Shown here piece by piece: positions 35,862 through 49,287 of a stretch of DNA of 64,000 bases (within the stretch, counting starts at the first letter, position 1; each line of letters opens with the position of its first letter). The notes beneath the pieces were generated by a model. It did no database searches. It was given only the letters and a program-made list of their open reading frames with translations, and was not told where the DNA came from. Origin of the DNA: Marisa cornuarietis (lineage: Eukaryota > Mollusca > Gastropoda > Architaenioglossa > Ampullariidae); contig SMMW01000125.1 of the NCBI GenBank assembly GCA_004794655.1, positions 1,077,501 to 1,141,500 of the forward strand, in the 5' to 3' direction. The position numbers and the translations under genes are program-made.

Positions 35862-37900
35862 TAATCATAAGTGAGTTAATTTTATAAATTTCCTGTTTCG
35901 CTTTGAAGACTGACTGGCAATCAACCTTGTGTTTTCTTTTAAAATAAAATGTAAGCGCACACTGAGGTACAGACGCTGCATCATCATGTTCACAGGGCAA
36001 GATTTACCAAGAGAGCACAAGAACGACTGTTTTAAGTCTGTGTTTGTCTGAAACTGCACCATTAGCCTTGCTGTCACCTTGTCTATGTGCAGAATATGTG
36101 CCATGCAGGAAATGACTTTTTCTTCCAATACCTGAATAATGTGGAACAATTGTGTGCTTGGCACAACCAGACTTTCCTTTAGCGTTTGATATTGCTTAAG
36201 AGTCAGAAATTGTTCGTGTTCTGCACCAGAAAGCTGGCCAGTGAGTTTTTCTTTACAATCACTGCAAAACTGTTTCCTGCAGTTTAAAAGCCACATAGCC
36301 TGCGATGTAAAAAAAAGGACATTATCATACGAAAGATGCACATGAATGTCTGGTACAGGTGGTAACGGTTGTGAAGTCGGACACAATGATGCTTGTCTTC
36401 TTGTACGAATGCTTCTCTTTGTCAAACTGGTCAGTGTCATCACAAATTTGTCTTTGTCCTCTGCACAGTTATTATGTTTACTCTGCACGATGATAGCATC
36501 CTCCATGCAAGCTCTAATAGCAAGACGAAGTTCTCGGGTATTAGGGTTATCTCGGTGACCACCTTTGCCCCGCAGTATGGCAAATAAATTTTCTACACAA
36601 TCCTGATTGACCCGATTTGTCAGAAAAAACTTCACCGAGTGTCTGTGGTGAAGATCATTCCACAGTGCCAGGAGAGAGTTCATGTTTAATATCCATCCCA
36701 TAATACAGGGCAGTTTACGGGTTGATACAAAATGCAGATGCATGACCCAGGATCTGGTTGCAATCAAGAAATTGTCATGGGCTGATGTGGAAGACAGTGC
36801 ATGCCTCATTGTCTGGGATGAGTGCGTTGTGCCACTGTTAAAAGCATTAAACAACATGTCAAACTTCTCGATAAACAATGCAGTTTCCTTTGCTTCTTGT
36901 GGCAAAATGTTTGCTTGTACCGAGAAAGACAAACCTGCTGCTACTGAATGTGACAAGACCTGGGTAGCATATTTCATTCGAAGAGCAGCAAATGGCGGTA
37001 ACTGAATGTGTTTGATTGTGAGCTTGGGTGCCATTCTTCCACGACTTTTCTTGTCAAATTCATAGAACTGCTCAATATAGGACTACTTCACTTTTGTGCT
37101 GTTAACAATGAAGCCAGACTTGTTTAAGCTGCTTCTCACATTCCTTAAAAGATGACGAGGATCATACATCACAAAGACCTGGGATCCATTATTGACAAAG
37201 AATGGCTTTTCAATGGTCATTTTGCAATATTTCTCATACTTTTATAGTTGGAATCCTGATCTTCTATGACTACTTTAACATTGAGTCCAGTTTTTTGCAC
37301 TTTAGTGCTTCCTGAAGCAATATGTACAATCTACCACTGTCAACTGGCCCACTGGACAAGAAGTATCCAATAGGTTGTTTTCATCTGCTCAGCAGGCTCC
37401 GAAGCATGAAGACTATGGCATGATTAGCAACAAAATGGCTCTTTCCTAACTGTCCGTAGTCTTCCAACCTCTTTATTTCATCTCTCTCTCTGGGTTGTAA
37501 ATGACACTCTCCTTTATAGCTATTTCATCAAAGATAAGTGCACAAAACTGTGACCCAGCCGACATCCTGGCAACTTTATTCGTCAGTGCATTAGGGATAT
37601 TGTTATTAAAGCCTGGATAGACATGAACTTTTGCCATTGCACGTCGTAGTGTTGAAAAGCTTGGAAGAGCAAAAATTTTTTTTATCCATGTGATATGCCT
37701 TTGGGTTATATGATATAAAGACAATGCAATGTCCTTATTCTTGTCTGACCATCTCACCCTTTGCATTTTACCTATTCGGATCTGTGTTGCCACAAAATCA
37801 AGGGTAGGCTGAGGTAGATGTTCGGATAAATCTGTGATGAGCTGTTTCTCTATGGCTTTTGTTGACAGTTTATTCTTGCTGACACAAGAAACTGCTTTTA
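35862..37900 (-). pseudogene. decayed P-element / THAP9-like transposase
   Basis: Minus strand. Blocks in order: ALSLYHITQRHITWIKKIFALP and CALIFDEIAIKESVIYNPE (37,793-37,473), then PFFVNNGSQVFVMYDPRHLLRNVR with Asn/Lys-rich follow-on (37,235-37,120), then APKLTIKHIQLPPF (37,034 on), MNSLLALWNDLHHR, FFLTNRVNQDCVENLFAILRG and a C-terminal cysteine/basic tail ending 35,865. This is the order of P-element transposases and the human THAP9 protein (RNase H-like catalytic fold with a GTP-binding insertion). Frameshifts near 37,470, 37,400 and 37,290 and a TAG in place of a Trp codon near 37,087 break it. No THAP zinc finger was found upstream. The 389-codon C-terminal block is still open. Confidence 0.85.
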
Positions 37901-38136
37901 ATTTTTTTTATTGCTAGAATCTGTTCTGGTAAAGCTTTTTTCATGCTGCACCTTTTGTTTACTAGGTGACAGCTGGAGAATTACTGAAACATCAGGTGAG
38001 CTGTCAGTAGCGTCTTGTGCCAGTGAGGTTTCTGGCACCTCTCACTGGTTAGGTTTCTCTGAAAAATAAAAATAAGTAAATTATGTAAAGACATGCACAC
38101 ACTGGGACAGGTATGGAAACCAGAACTATAGCTTTG

Positions 38137-38138
<2 letters not shown>

Positions 38139-38185
<47 letters not shown>
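38139..38185. repeat. (GT)n microsatellite
   Basis: About 23 GT units. Confidence 0.97.
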
Positions 38186-38186
<1 letters not shown>

Positions 38187-39340
38187 TTAGTTATTTTAGT
38201 CATTCAGTGTGTTTATTGAGAGGTATTTGGTATTTTGTGGAGACAGTAATTGATCGCGCCCCCACCCAGCTCTTGTGTCAGTTCACCTCCACTACATCCA
38301 CAATCTCACTACCACCACTACTACCACCACCTCCACCCCTTCACCCACTTTAGAAGTCGAATCATTGCATGATGATGTAGAATCGACTAAAGGCTGTTTT
38401 CATATCAACTGGTGCGGTGGTCGTATTGACCAGCCCCTGTATTAAAATATTAACCGTCTTAACAAACACAATTTTTATCTGAGTCACATATTTTAGAATG
38501 ACTAAGAATAGTTGACATGAAGAGAAAAATCGAAACAAATTAAAAATATTCAGAAACATCACAGTAATAGTTAAAGTATAACCTTAATCTTGAGATGCGG
38601 TTTTTAACATCAGTGGTGTTACTGTACTAACTAAATCTAGGAAACAAATTTTTTTTCTCGAGTGTTGTCCCAGTTGTTTTAGGTCTTTGTTTGTCTGTCG
38701 TTTTGTTATTTTGTCTGTCACCGATGTGTTGATCTGATCCTCTAAAGTTTGAAATCGTTGCTCAGGGCTGGTTGTACAGCTCAGTGTGGTATCAAGGATT
38801 CACAGCTCTGTTCTTGAAGGGAAGGATTCAAACCCAGGTTTGACTTAGCGCGGGGTCACGAGGCTGTTGGTGTCACGATTCCCAAGATTCGTCAAGTGGT
38901 TCAATCGACACATTCGGGCCTAAGCCTGCGGAAGACCATCAAAGACCACATCCTGCCCCAACCATCTCACTCACTTATGTGTGTGTTTCTCTCGCTGTGC
39001 TTCGGAAAAACCCACTAAAGTAGACATCATTAAGGAGCACTTTTGTAACAACAAGTATAAAGATCGTGATACCACCATGTTTCCGTTCCTCTTTATGACC
39101 AGAGCAAGAGAAATAAATCAGTGATTTACTTTCAAAGTGAGAGAAAGATGTGAGGTTTGACCACATAATACTTTTACTTCAAGACAGATGAGCACACATT
39201 ATTTCATTATGTAGTTTATATAAAACAGTTACCTAAATCACCAAAGACAAACACTACATGGGCATTGAGAGAAAGAGACAGGCTGTAAGTGTGTTTGAGG
39301 TCATAATGAGCAATACTTATCAGTACTGAAAGTATGAGGT
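38186..39340. other. non-coding intergenic
   Basis: Short ACC-rich tract at 38,290-38,345. No gene, RNA or known element recognised. Confidence 0.4.
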
Positions 39341-39359
39341 ACTGACGAATAATGAGCAA

Positions 39360-39520
39360 AGTATGATGTACAACAATAATGGGCATATCACAATGTCTAA
39401 AAGTAATAAAAATGATATATATCACTATGCATAACAATAGCGGATGTATCACAATGATGTCTAACAATAACGGGTACATCACAAAGTATAACATTAACGG
39501 GTATGTCACAATGTCTAACA
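39360..39520. repeat. degenerate 25-35-bp tandem repeat
   Basis: Phrases of the type AACAATAACGGGTACATCACAATGTCT recur five to six times with changes. Confidence 0.6.
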
Positions 39521-39784
39521 ATGACTACAGACCAGTCTTACTCCTTTCATTCCTTATAATCACATTTGCGCGCGAGCACACACATCGACCTCTCATCTCA
39601 CACTGACACTCACACCATCCCACACACGCGCGCGCACATGGAAGCACTTGTACGCACGCAATCACGCACACACAGACATACAAACACACAGGTTTGTTTT
39701 TGTTGCAGTCTGTAATAAGTCTGACAAATACTTACCTCCTCATGTGAGTGACGAATTACACACAACACCTCCACGGAGGTGAAG

Positions 39785-39990
39785 TACAGGGGAGGCTGTT
39801 GATCTTCAGTTGTAGTCAAGATGAACAATGGAGACCTTTGACCTTCAGCTGTAGTCACGGAGATGGAGAGTGAAGACAGTTGATGTCGGACAGCGCTCAG
39901 AAAGGTGGGAGTGTAGAGAACATTCATTGTTTGAGGAGCTGCACGATGAGTACAACAGCACAAACTCGTCCATCGGATGGTAGAACCACA
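39785..39990. repeat. second copy of the dispersed repeat at 10,000-10,275
   Basis: Shares TTGATCTTCAGTTGTAGTCAA, GGACAGCGCTCAGAA-like, GAGGAGCTGCA and ATCGGATGGTAGAA in the same order. This copy is not interrupted by the SINE and so serves as the empty site. Confidence 0.75.
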
Positions 39991-40387
39991 AAATTATTCT
40001 TTGTTAGAGAAAAGTTCCGACTGGTCTTCTGTTTGCGGCTCACACAGACATGTTCAACGGCCTCTATTTTGTTGAAAATGACGGGAGTTGTGAGAATTTT
40101 CTTCTTAGAAATGTCGAGATGACAACGCGAGAGTGGAGACAAGTAGTTAATAATGGAAATAACACCTGATAACACAGCATCACACGTTAGGAACATGGGT
40201 TACCACCCCTGAATGTTGGTGTAACGAGGTTGTCGCCCTTGTGTATTTTCCTGTATTAGTATGGGTTGTCTCCCCTGAATTTGATGTTGATATAGGGGGC
40301 GTTGTTAAGAGATTGGAAGAGGGAAGCAGACGTGAGAGTCGGATAGAAGGAAGAATTCGTGAAAGAGGTCAGAATTGATATTATCTG

Positions 40388-40545
40388 TGTGGAGAAATAT
40401 TAACTGTGGGAAGAAATATTAACTGTGTGGAGAAATATTAACTGTGTGGAGAAATATTAACTGTATGGAGAAATATTAACTGTGTGAAGAAATATTAACT
40501 GTGTGGAGAAATATTAACTGTATGGAGAAATATTACCTGTGTGGG
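40388..40545. repeat. 19-bp minisatellite, about 8 units
   Basis: Unit GTGTGGAGAAATATTAACT with single-base variants. Confidence 0.95.
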
Positions 40546-41196
40546 TTGTCATTGATAAGCGACTGTGTGGTTCCTCGATCGCTTTACTAATTTTCTCAGC
40601 TGCTGTGTGATCTCCAGGGAAGATTGTATAACTGTGTGGATTTACCTACTGTGGAATTATTATTGACTTGATCATTTGTCTGCCGTTACGACTGTCGGAG
40701 TTGTTTGGTCGATGTATGCTGTCCGTATGATCAACGCCAGTGAACAAGACTGAAAGAGTGGAACTGTTTGCCGTGTCAACCCCCCCCCCAACAACAGAAG
40801 AAGATAGAACTTAAAGAAAAAACAGACTTTAATATAAACTGCCTGTATACATTTGTTTTTGAGTAGACTCAGTGTAGAATATTTGTGATTAACTTTTCTT
40901 TTGTTATTTCGTAAAAAATATATTGTACATTCACCCGATTATTAGAAAAGTTCGAGCCCACGTACAGGTGTTAGTGATTTTGTTATCTGAAAGAATACGT
41001 GTGGAACTCAGTGTTTGCAGGCGTGCTCTGTGGAGTCTGTGTGTGTCTGAGAGTGTTTCCCAACAGTTTTATGCAAGAGCAATATTTGAATGTAAATAAA
41101 TGTGAAAGTTGGAGTGTGTTAGTGGAAACATTCACACGAAACAGATGAAAGAAAGGTGTTCTCTCAACATTCTGTTTTACTAACTATACACTAAGG

Positions 41197-41373
41197 CCGC
41201 GGTTCTCAACCTGGGGGGCGCGCCCCCCAAGGGGGGCGCAAGCTGCTGAAAAGGGGGCCGCAAAGGCGGTCATTTTCTCATATCTCATATAGGTATTAGT
41301 GGCTAAGGGGGGCGCGCGGACGTACCTTTATTCGTCTGGGGGGGCGTCACAAGTAAAAGGTTGAGAAACGCTG
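41197..41373. mobile_element. 177-bp hAT-type MITE
   Basis: Starts CCGCGGTTCTCAACC and ends GGTTGAGAAACGCTG, near-perfect terminal inverted repeats of the hAT type. CACTAAGG at 41189-41196 is repeated exactly at 41374-41381 as an 8-bp target-site duplication. The interior is G-rich and cannot encode a transposase. Confidence 0.92.
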
Positions 41374-42204
41374 CACTAAGGTTACTTGTAGACCATCAAG
41401 GGGGCAGGTAGCGCGGAGTGGGGCTGAACTGGGATCACGTAGTGGCGGCGTGTAAATGTTTTTGTTGAGGTGATCGGAGAACTGTTGACTAAAGGGCTGA
41501 ATCCTGTGTATGTATATATGACACTTTCGCTATTAGTACCTTTCTTGCCAGATATGGCACTGAAGTGTTGGTTGGTGGTAAAGATCACCAGGGCAAGAAA
41601 CTCTCCCAGTAAATGTGCTTCGGGAGGTAACTCGGGAAAACGAAGCTACCCGTAAGGTAGTTGTCAAGGCAAGACGGGCGACGTCTGAAGCCACAACAGG
41701 CGTAGTGAACCGAGACAGCCTTGACAGTGACATTGCACGTGATTAACGGGTAACATGGGCCCAGTATACGCCACGAGGAATCCTAAGTAGCTGACCACTT
41801 GTAACTTGTGCATTATTTTTGAATACTGTCTTTTTGCCGGGTGCTTAAACAACAACGCATTCGACTCTGATTCCTACATAATAATTATCAATCTTGGTCG
41901 TCGTACTAAATCACACAAAACGTCGCACATGCATGCTCGAAAAAAATCACAAATTAAAATAGCGTTAGACTTTCATGACAGTCACTGAAATTTTATTTAC
42001 ATAAAAATCGTTACCTGGATTAGGCGAGGTGACAAGGCCTAATTCGGAGATCGCGGAGTAACTGTCATTCACTTTCGACGATTGGAACTTTGAAAACCTA
42101 ACACCAGCACCATTTTCCGAGCTTAGGAGAAAACTATGTTCACTCGCTTTAGCACACATCGTAATCACTAATATAATTATTCTCACGGTATTCGCTCCCT
42201 TTGG

Positions 42205-42428
42205 TAGCGGGCTGTCCGGTGGCGCAACGGCTACCGCCTGTCACCAATACAGTGAGGGTTGGCTGTCCTGGGTTCACCTTTCATCTCGGGCACGTTGTTC
42301 TTTCTCTGCATGTGGCATCTGTTTACAGGGCTGGCTGCCTTAGTCGCTCGCTAGTGATACCCAATCACTTTGGTACAAAGAAAATTAAAACGGTTAAAAT
42401 AAACTACGGCACGGTCGATCCGTGACAA
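42205..42428 (+). mobile_element. tRNA-related SINE
   Basis: GTCCGGTGGCGCAACGGCTA matches the RNA polymerase III A-box pattern (TGGCGCAACGG) and GGGTTCACC about 50 bp later is a partial B-box. The tail is A-rich and ends GGTCGATCCGTGAC. Not a functional tRNA: no acceptor stem pairing was seen. Confidence 0.6.
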
Positions 42429-42429
42429 T

Positions 42430-43099
42430 ACGCTTCACTTCTCAGAAACTCAAAGTTAAAATATTAAAAACTATAGTCTGACAAGCGGTTCCTGGACGAC
42501 AAGGTGACAATAATTAGGACTTGGTGAATATCGTCATGATATGACGACAAGGTGATGACACTAACATACTGGTAAGCATTATCGTGATTAAAAACAACCG
42601 AAAACAATCATGATATGGTCAGGTACATTTCACTATATGATCAGTAAATACCCTTATTACCTATAGACATATATATTAAAAAAACCCAGCTAGATATAAT
42701 CAAGTGCCAAGAGACTTGGTTAGACAGTTTTTCTTTCACTAATGGTAAAAAATATTTACATCTTGACTTTATCAAGTGGAATCAGGAGAGAAGAATAGAA
42801 CTAAAATTATTGTTATTGTTGTCTTCATTGACAGGTGACTCAGTCTTCCTGTACATCGCACCGAGCTCATCCTTGTGCCGGGAAGGCGCAATATTCAGGT
42901 GAACTCTTGTTACTGTAAAGAGCTTTGAGTCCAGCTGATATTTGAGAAAACAATTATATAAGTGTGAATCTAATTATAGTTAACATAGGGAGATAGGAAT
43001 ATATATGTTTGTGTGTATAAGCTAGAGAGATAGACACAGAGGTTCAAAGAAAGATCGACTATATCTCTAACAAGATTTGAAACCAAAATAAACTCTCAG

Positions 43100-43185
<86 letters not shown>

Positions 43186-43981
43186 GCTCGCTCGTGTGTC
43201 ACATAGTGTTAAATAGATTCAGCTTATACCACACTTACATATAGAAAACACTACCGTTGTCCAAATGCCGTTTCAGACACAGTTCAAACACGCTTCACTG
43301 CACACAAGACAGAAACTTTGGTTCAAGCTGCATGCGCACGAGGAATGGTGTAATGAGACGTTGACACACAGTGTTCGACTTCCCAGACAGTACAAAGCAG
43401 GTTCAGACCTGAAAGGATCAGTGAATGTGAGACTTGAAATGTCTTTCTACACATGACTTAGTCACAGGCAGAGGGTCTATAAGTGATTCCACCCTTTTGT
43501 TCGTTGCTAGGGGTAACGTCAAGTCAGTATATCAGTCTGGTGTAAGCAGTGTTTTGGCTGCGAGCCCTCAGACCTCCAGTGACATGTATACAGTGTGGAC
43601 ACTTGAGGTAGGTCGACAGTTTTTTAAGGGGTTACTACCTCTTCCTTCACTTAACCGGGTAACAGCACCTTCGTACATTAGTCATGGCCAGTAACGTAAG
43701 TGAAGACTCCTGGAGTCAGAAATAAAGATGATGATATTATTATTATGATAACTTATATAATAATACTAATACTACTAAAAATAAAGCAGTTTGTTTCTCA
43801 TTTTATCATTCCAACAAAGGCGAACTCAAGTAAGGTGTTAAAAGACTGTACGTTACAGTCACTGAGGCTAACAAGGAAAAAGGACAATACAGTATTGGTA
43901 CACTTACCGACTATACGGATGTAGCATTGCTGCTACAATATGTTGGTGCAAACACGTGGTAATGTTGGAGTGACATTGTCG
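42430..43981. other. non-coding intergenic
   Basis: Contains the CT/CA microsatellite at 43,099-43,183 and a short ATT/AAT-rich tract near 43,735-43,785. No gene recognised. Confidence 0.4.
43099..43183. repeat. (CT)n(CA)n compound microsatellite
   Basis: Eight CT units followed by about 34 CA units. Confidence 0.97.
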
Positions 43982-43985
43982 TTAA

Positions 43986-45013
43986 CCCATTGCTTACGCA
44001 AGGCTGAGAGGCCGTTACCAACGCTGGTACCATGAATTTACCCCCTTTTTCAAAAAAATATATAAAATTAACGAAAAGAGATAGACGAACAATTTAAATT
44101 GATAATGATAGATCAAACTGTGTAGAAAAGAAACGTATTTACCTTTTTTTTGCTTAAAAACACACTTTTGTGGTATTCCTAACAGAAAATGCCAGGATAA
44201 CGAGCAGTCACAAAAACTTTATAAGGTTTTCCGAGCCCCCCAAAAATATATAAAAACATAAGGGAGGAAACTACTACTGTACTACTACTACTGGAAATCG
44301 TCTACCATGATTCCCTCCCTTGAAATGACAGGAAGTCAAAAGGTTTTTTTTTCAAATGGAAAGTTCGAGAGTCGAAGCACGTTGTGTCTCACTTTGACAT
44401 GGATTTTTAGTTCAACAACCGCAAAGAAGAAGAAAATAGTAAGTAATATTAAAATTCTAATGTATATTCTATTAAAAAATATGTTTGTTTAGTACTTTAT
44501 GTCTGTATATATTGTGTAAATACTTATTTTGTTAATATCCGATCGGCGATTTCCAAAAGTTCTAAAGCGCGTACAGTCGTAATCTTTCATTTGATTTTAA
44601 TACTCGAAGACAAAATCTATGTATCTTAAAATTTATACCAAGTGAATGTTTTAAAAATTCTCTTTAAAACGGTGTATTACTGATGGTTGTCTTTACTGTA
44701 GGTTAATAAATATAAATTTTGAAAGCTGCCGGTCGAACTTTCTATCCCGGGTATTTGCTACGCATTTTCAAAACAAAAAGACAGGTACCGTGGGAACACG
44801 CAGAAAATTACTGTCAGACGTAAAAACTACGACATAAAAAGAAGATCAATTGATAGAAAAATGAATCAACTATCGAATTCATTTTTTTTTATCCAAAACA
44901 ACGCATTTTAAAACGTAAAAAAATAGAAGAAAGCCGCGGGCGAATTATACCGGGCGGAAACCAACCATTGACCGAGCTACGCGGGTGAATTATACCGTGC
45001 GGTCGCGAATGGA
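43986..45013. mobile_element. non-autonomous piggyBac-like element, 1,028 bp, flanked by TTAA
   Basis: TTAA at 43982-43985 and 45014-45017. The ends CCCATTGC and (reverse complement of the right end) TCCATTCGCG are similar, as in piggyBac-type elements. The interior has no long ORF. Most of 44,048-44,870 is repeated, inverted and diverged, at 62,880-63,500. Confidence 0.65.
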
Positions 45014-45017
45014 TTAA

Positions 45018-45762
45018 GATATGGCTGTATAATTATCATTGTTTCCATACGACTGTCTACTCATTCGAAATTAGTTTCCATGGCAAGAGGCCTCGTCAAC
45101 ACAAGCCAAACTAACAGTAAAACCTTCCCATTGAAACTCGTCGAAATCTACTGAAATCAGGTCGTAACTGAGAGGGGAAGTAGGAGATAGATCAACCAGT
45201 CAGCTTTTATTCCACGATCCATAACTTCAAGCACCTTTAAATTAAGTTCATTTTTTATAATGTTGTAATTAACATCTTAAAAATCATATCATAATCCTGT
45301 TCTATATCGCTTTTGCGTTCGCTTGGTCATGCGTAGTCTGCCTTTGCTACGCTTGAATGAAAATTTCTAGAGGAACTAACACTTCAGGTAAAACCAGTAC
45401 ATCAGTGCCGTGGTAGATAACGACGCCGTTGTAAAATATACTACTTATATTTCTAACCTGATTTCTGTAAAACACAAACAGTCGGCTTACACAACCAATT
45501 TATTTGTATAAACACATGAATTCCGCATAACGCCATTAATGAAGCACAGTCGTCTGCTGTAAGCTGATAATTTCGACCAAAGCCCATATCTCCCCGGCTT
45601 TATCGACCTCCTACCTGAGTCGAGTCGACCCCGCCATTACCATACCCTCCCTCTAAAACCATCTTGTTTTAAAACTGAAAGTCGGATTGACACAGGCCCC
45701 GATTCATTGGATGTTCAGGCAGTCACACCTGTTTTGTATAAACCGAATGTCCTCATATACAT
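45018..45762. other. non-coding intergenic
   Basis: No gene or element recognised. Confidence 0.35.
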
Positions 45763-45770
45763 TTTATAAG

Positions 45771-46054
45771 GTAAGGTAAAGGTAAAGGTCATCCCATAAC
45801 CTTTTCAGGTCGTTGGGGAGTGAGGTGTTAGAGACCCCACTTTTCTCGGGGCCAGCTTTTACATGAGGGTGGTGCCAATCTCCTCTCCCTCGCTGCCTTA
45901 CCTTCCCTAACCCTCTATGGAGTCAGGTACCCATTCCCGTCAGCTGGGTCGACTGGGGGAAGTATGCTGTGCTTACTGGGAATTGAACCAGCGCGGTCTC
46001 GGTTCGGACGCCAGCGCTCTAACCACTCGGCCATCCGCTTCCCCAAGCTTCCCC
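45771..46054 (-). mobile_element. tRNA-derived SINE, full length
   Basis: On the minus strand the element begins near 46,044 with GGATGGCCGAGTGGTTAGAG (A-box, tRNA-Ser/Leu style) and GGTTCAATTCC (B-box) about 45 bp later. It continues with a core CCCCAGTCGACCCAGCTGAC and GGGTACCTGACTCC and ends in a TTACCTTTACCTTACC tail. TTTATAAG at 45763-45770 recurs at 46055-46062 as target duplication. The tail half reappears at 10,040-10,112. Confidence 0.88.
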
Positions 46055-46062
46055 TTTATAAG

Positions 46063-46925
46063 CACCTACAAACTAAATATTATTAAAGATAAAGTGTTAA
46101 AAATGATTTTAGGATAAAATCACAGTTACGCGCTATTTTAAGATTTTAACCGAACATCTGCATACACATTTAATATGAACCTCCTAGCTAAATAATAATA
46201 ATCACGAGAAGGCATATTAAATGTATGATTTAAGAAGAAAATCCCTCTATGCGTAAGTGTGTGATTTGATTTCAGAATGGGTATTGACAAGCGGGTCATT
46301 TTCGTTTAGTAAGATGATTGCTGAACTTATCTGAAGAATGCACGACTCTGTCAGTAACATTTGACATTAATAACTAATCCTGTCATCGAAGATCGGTTGT
46401 CTTTTGGGCCTGAATCGATTCAAATCTCGTTGTTGGGACCATAATTGTCCCTATGCAGGACCTCTTTTCTACCCGAAAACAAGGTGCCAACACTGATTTT
46501 CGCCCGTTATTTGTACTGAAAGTTGAGCGCTATGTCATCTTCATGATCATTTGCGTGAACATCATGAGATTAAGTGTATAGAGCTGCCGACGATACACGC
46601 TGTCCTAAAAGCACTTTCCGTTACAGCAGTCAGTTTAAAAAAAAACAAGAATAGTGATTAACAGCGAAAGTATAATCAATGCTGAAGTCGTGTTAGTAAA
46701 ACAAATAACACTACTAAAGACAGAGCAGCTCAAATGATGCATCCCTGGTCGTCCTCCCGCGTAAGAAAGGGAAACATAAAACAGTGACAGAACTATCGTA
46801 TGATCAACCTGATAAGTCACCGAAATAAAAGTTATGCCAAAGGTAATCCTATACCACCTCAATCCGGCGGTAGAAGACATACTAGCTAAGGAATAGGCCG
46901 GATTGCAGGCCAGCAAGAGCATGAT
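46063..46925. other. non-coding intergenic with dispersed-repeat fragment
   Basis: 46,455-46,550 resembles 12,575-12,670 (AAAACAAGGTGCCAACACTGATTTTC). No gene. Confidence 0.4.
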
Positions 46926-46929
46926 CAAG

Positions 46930-47960
46930 CAGGGGCTATGGAACTAGCTGCGTTCGTTCAATGTGGAGTGAGGTCAGGTACGCACCACCAAGGCGCTGTA
47001 CAACGGCTCCAGGAGCTCGGTGATTTTCGATAACATAGTGGGAAGCTTTTTCCCACGACGATGGGTGTACGACAAGCATATTGGCCGTGTCGATTGGGGT
47101 AAGGCCACTAAGAATTGATCTAATGACGGGCATCAACAGTGAGCTACACACCCTCACAGACAAACTCCCTACCGGCGCGAGTGTGTACAGGATGGAGATC
47201 AGCACGGAGAAAAGTAAGGTCATTGTAAACTCCGTCGGATTTAGTAAGGCAGAGATTCAAACAAACAGGTACAACTGGAAGAGGCACAATCTTTTAAGTA
47301 CATGGGTGCGATCATTTTCAGAGACGGTTGCTGTGCTGAGGACATACGTCTAAGGATCACAGAAGCGTCAAAACTTGGGACAGAAGAAACGTCGGCGTCT
47401 CACCCAAGTTCAGGCTCTTTATGTCTCTTGTTGTTTCAACCATGCTGTCCGGCTGCGAAACGTGGACCATCCTCGCAAAACAATCCCGACGGATAAAGGT
47501 GTTTGAGATGAAATGCTTCTCCTACAGAGAGCAAAAGACAAACGACTTCGTACGCAGCCTAGTCACCCACCTGGTGGGTTTCAAGGCGTCATTGCTAGCT
47601 GCCATCAAGCAGCAGACACTAAGTGATTCGGTTGTATCACGAACTTGTATTACTGGACTGCTTGCAGACTACTTTCTTCAGTTCCGGTTTAGTCACGTTT
47701 CAGTGTAACTACTAGCACGAGACTTTGGACGACAAAGCTTCCGGTTTATTAAAATTCATTCTTAAGCTCGCCGAGACTAACAGCGGAGAACTTCGCAAGA
47801 GGCTCAAGGTTACGTTGAAGGCAGTCGACGCCGTAGCAGACAGAAGAAGAACTGGATGACTAACGAGGACAGGGTGTTCACTGGGGAACCTTCTCAGGTG
47901 GTCGGAAGACCGTGAGTTCACCTACGATATGCTCCATCAGACCCCCCCACTTACTGGCCA
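46930..47960 (+). mobile_element. decayed LINE, RT C-terminal half
   Basis: Broken plus-strand frames give EISTEKSKVIVNS, then EAQSFKYMGAIIF (one frame over), then STMLSGCETWTILAKQSRRI and YREQKTNDFVRSLV, in the order expected for the end of an APE-type LINE ORF2. Many stops and shifts. Same family as the fragment at 3,310-4,260. Confidence 0.7.
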
Positions 47961-48379
47961 TGCCAGTTTCGAGATCAACTGAAAGAACATCGTTGTCAGA
48001 AGCGGGTGTAGTTTTTTAACATTCGTGACCAACATTACAAACAACTAAGCGGTGATACTTTAGCCTTGTCGCCCGGAAGTTATGAGGAGTAACAAGTGAC
48101 AGTTACGTTCCCATGAAAGCGGAGGAGCTGCCGGAGCCTGCGGTGTACATACATGTACTCGTGTGTTGTATACGTGTTTTACTAAAATGTGCACATAGAT
48201 CTCAATGTGGAGTGTCGTACACATTCAATGTCCAAAATGTTGTCCATATCTGGCAGGCAGCTTCTGTTCGAATCAGCGTCCAGTGCTAAGTGGAAGAAAG
48301 GTTGGTTTCCTTACAAACATAGAAGGCGGCGAGCACTGCCCTTGACAGAGTTTGATCCCAGGAGAAACGACTGTCAACT

Positions 48380-49226
48380 ATGTCTGGTCACCCACCTTCT
48401 GCATCGCAACAGGTGAGTCAAGGGGTATGATGAAAAGGAAACTGGTCGATTCAACCATTTACCAGTTCGACCATTAGTCGAGTCGACCACACCCGGAAGT
48501 CGATTACACCACTACTTATAGTTGATTTGCCAAAACCATAATCTATGATAATTAAATTTTGGCCATGAAACAAGTGAAGTTTGATCTACTCTCCTTTCTT
48601 ATCTTTAGTTGATGTACGTTTTCCTGTTTTGTGTCTGTTCTTTTGCCGTGGGTGGGTGGGTATGGGTGTGTGTGTGTGTGTGTGTGTGCGTGCGTGTGGG
48701 TGGGTGTGTGCGTGCGTGTGTGGAGTGTGTGTCTGTGTTTGTATGTGTGCGTGCGTCATCTCTTTTCTCTTGGCTCATTACAGTTCTCGTAAAAATATGC
48801 AACATCACTTCCTGTGCATTATCATCGTAGCCTTGTACGTGTTGTTCAGTCTTATGATGTTCTTGTCTCACTGTAATAACTATCGCAGGGAAAGCGCCGT
48901 GTAGGAGGAGGTGGAGGAGGTGGAGGAGAAAGTTCTAGAGGCGGTGGCCAGGTCAAGGTTTACCTACACGCCGTTACTGATGACCAGGCTGCATTACTTA
49001 CAAACCCAGGTGGGTTAAATTTAAATGTATTTTATTATTTGAGAACAGTATATTGCAGAATACTAAAAGCAGGCAAATGAATCGATTAGAGGAGTAAATG
49101 AATACAAGCGTGACAAACATAGATCGTGGAGACTGGTGGAGAACCGTTGATAAATATGATGGCAATAATGAAAGTAAGAGAAGGATAATGAGTAGAAGTA
49201 GACAACACGTTTCGATACCATGTTCC

Positions 49227-49287
<61 letters not shown>

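Noticed and set aside
45990..46044. Serine/leucine-type tRNA gene on the minus strand
   Set aside because: A- and B-boxes are present, but the body continues into a SINE core and tail with target duplication, so it is a retroposon and not a tRNA gene.
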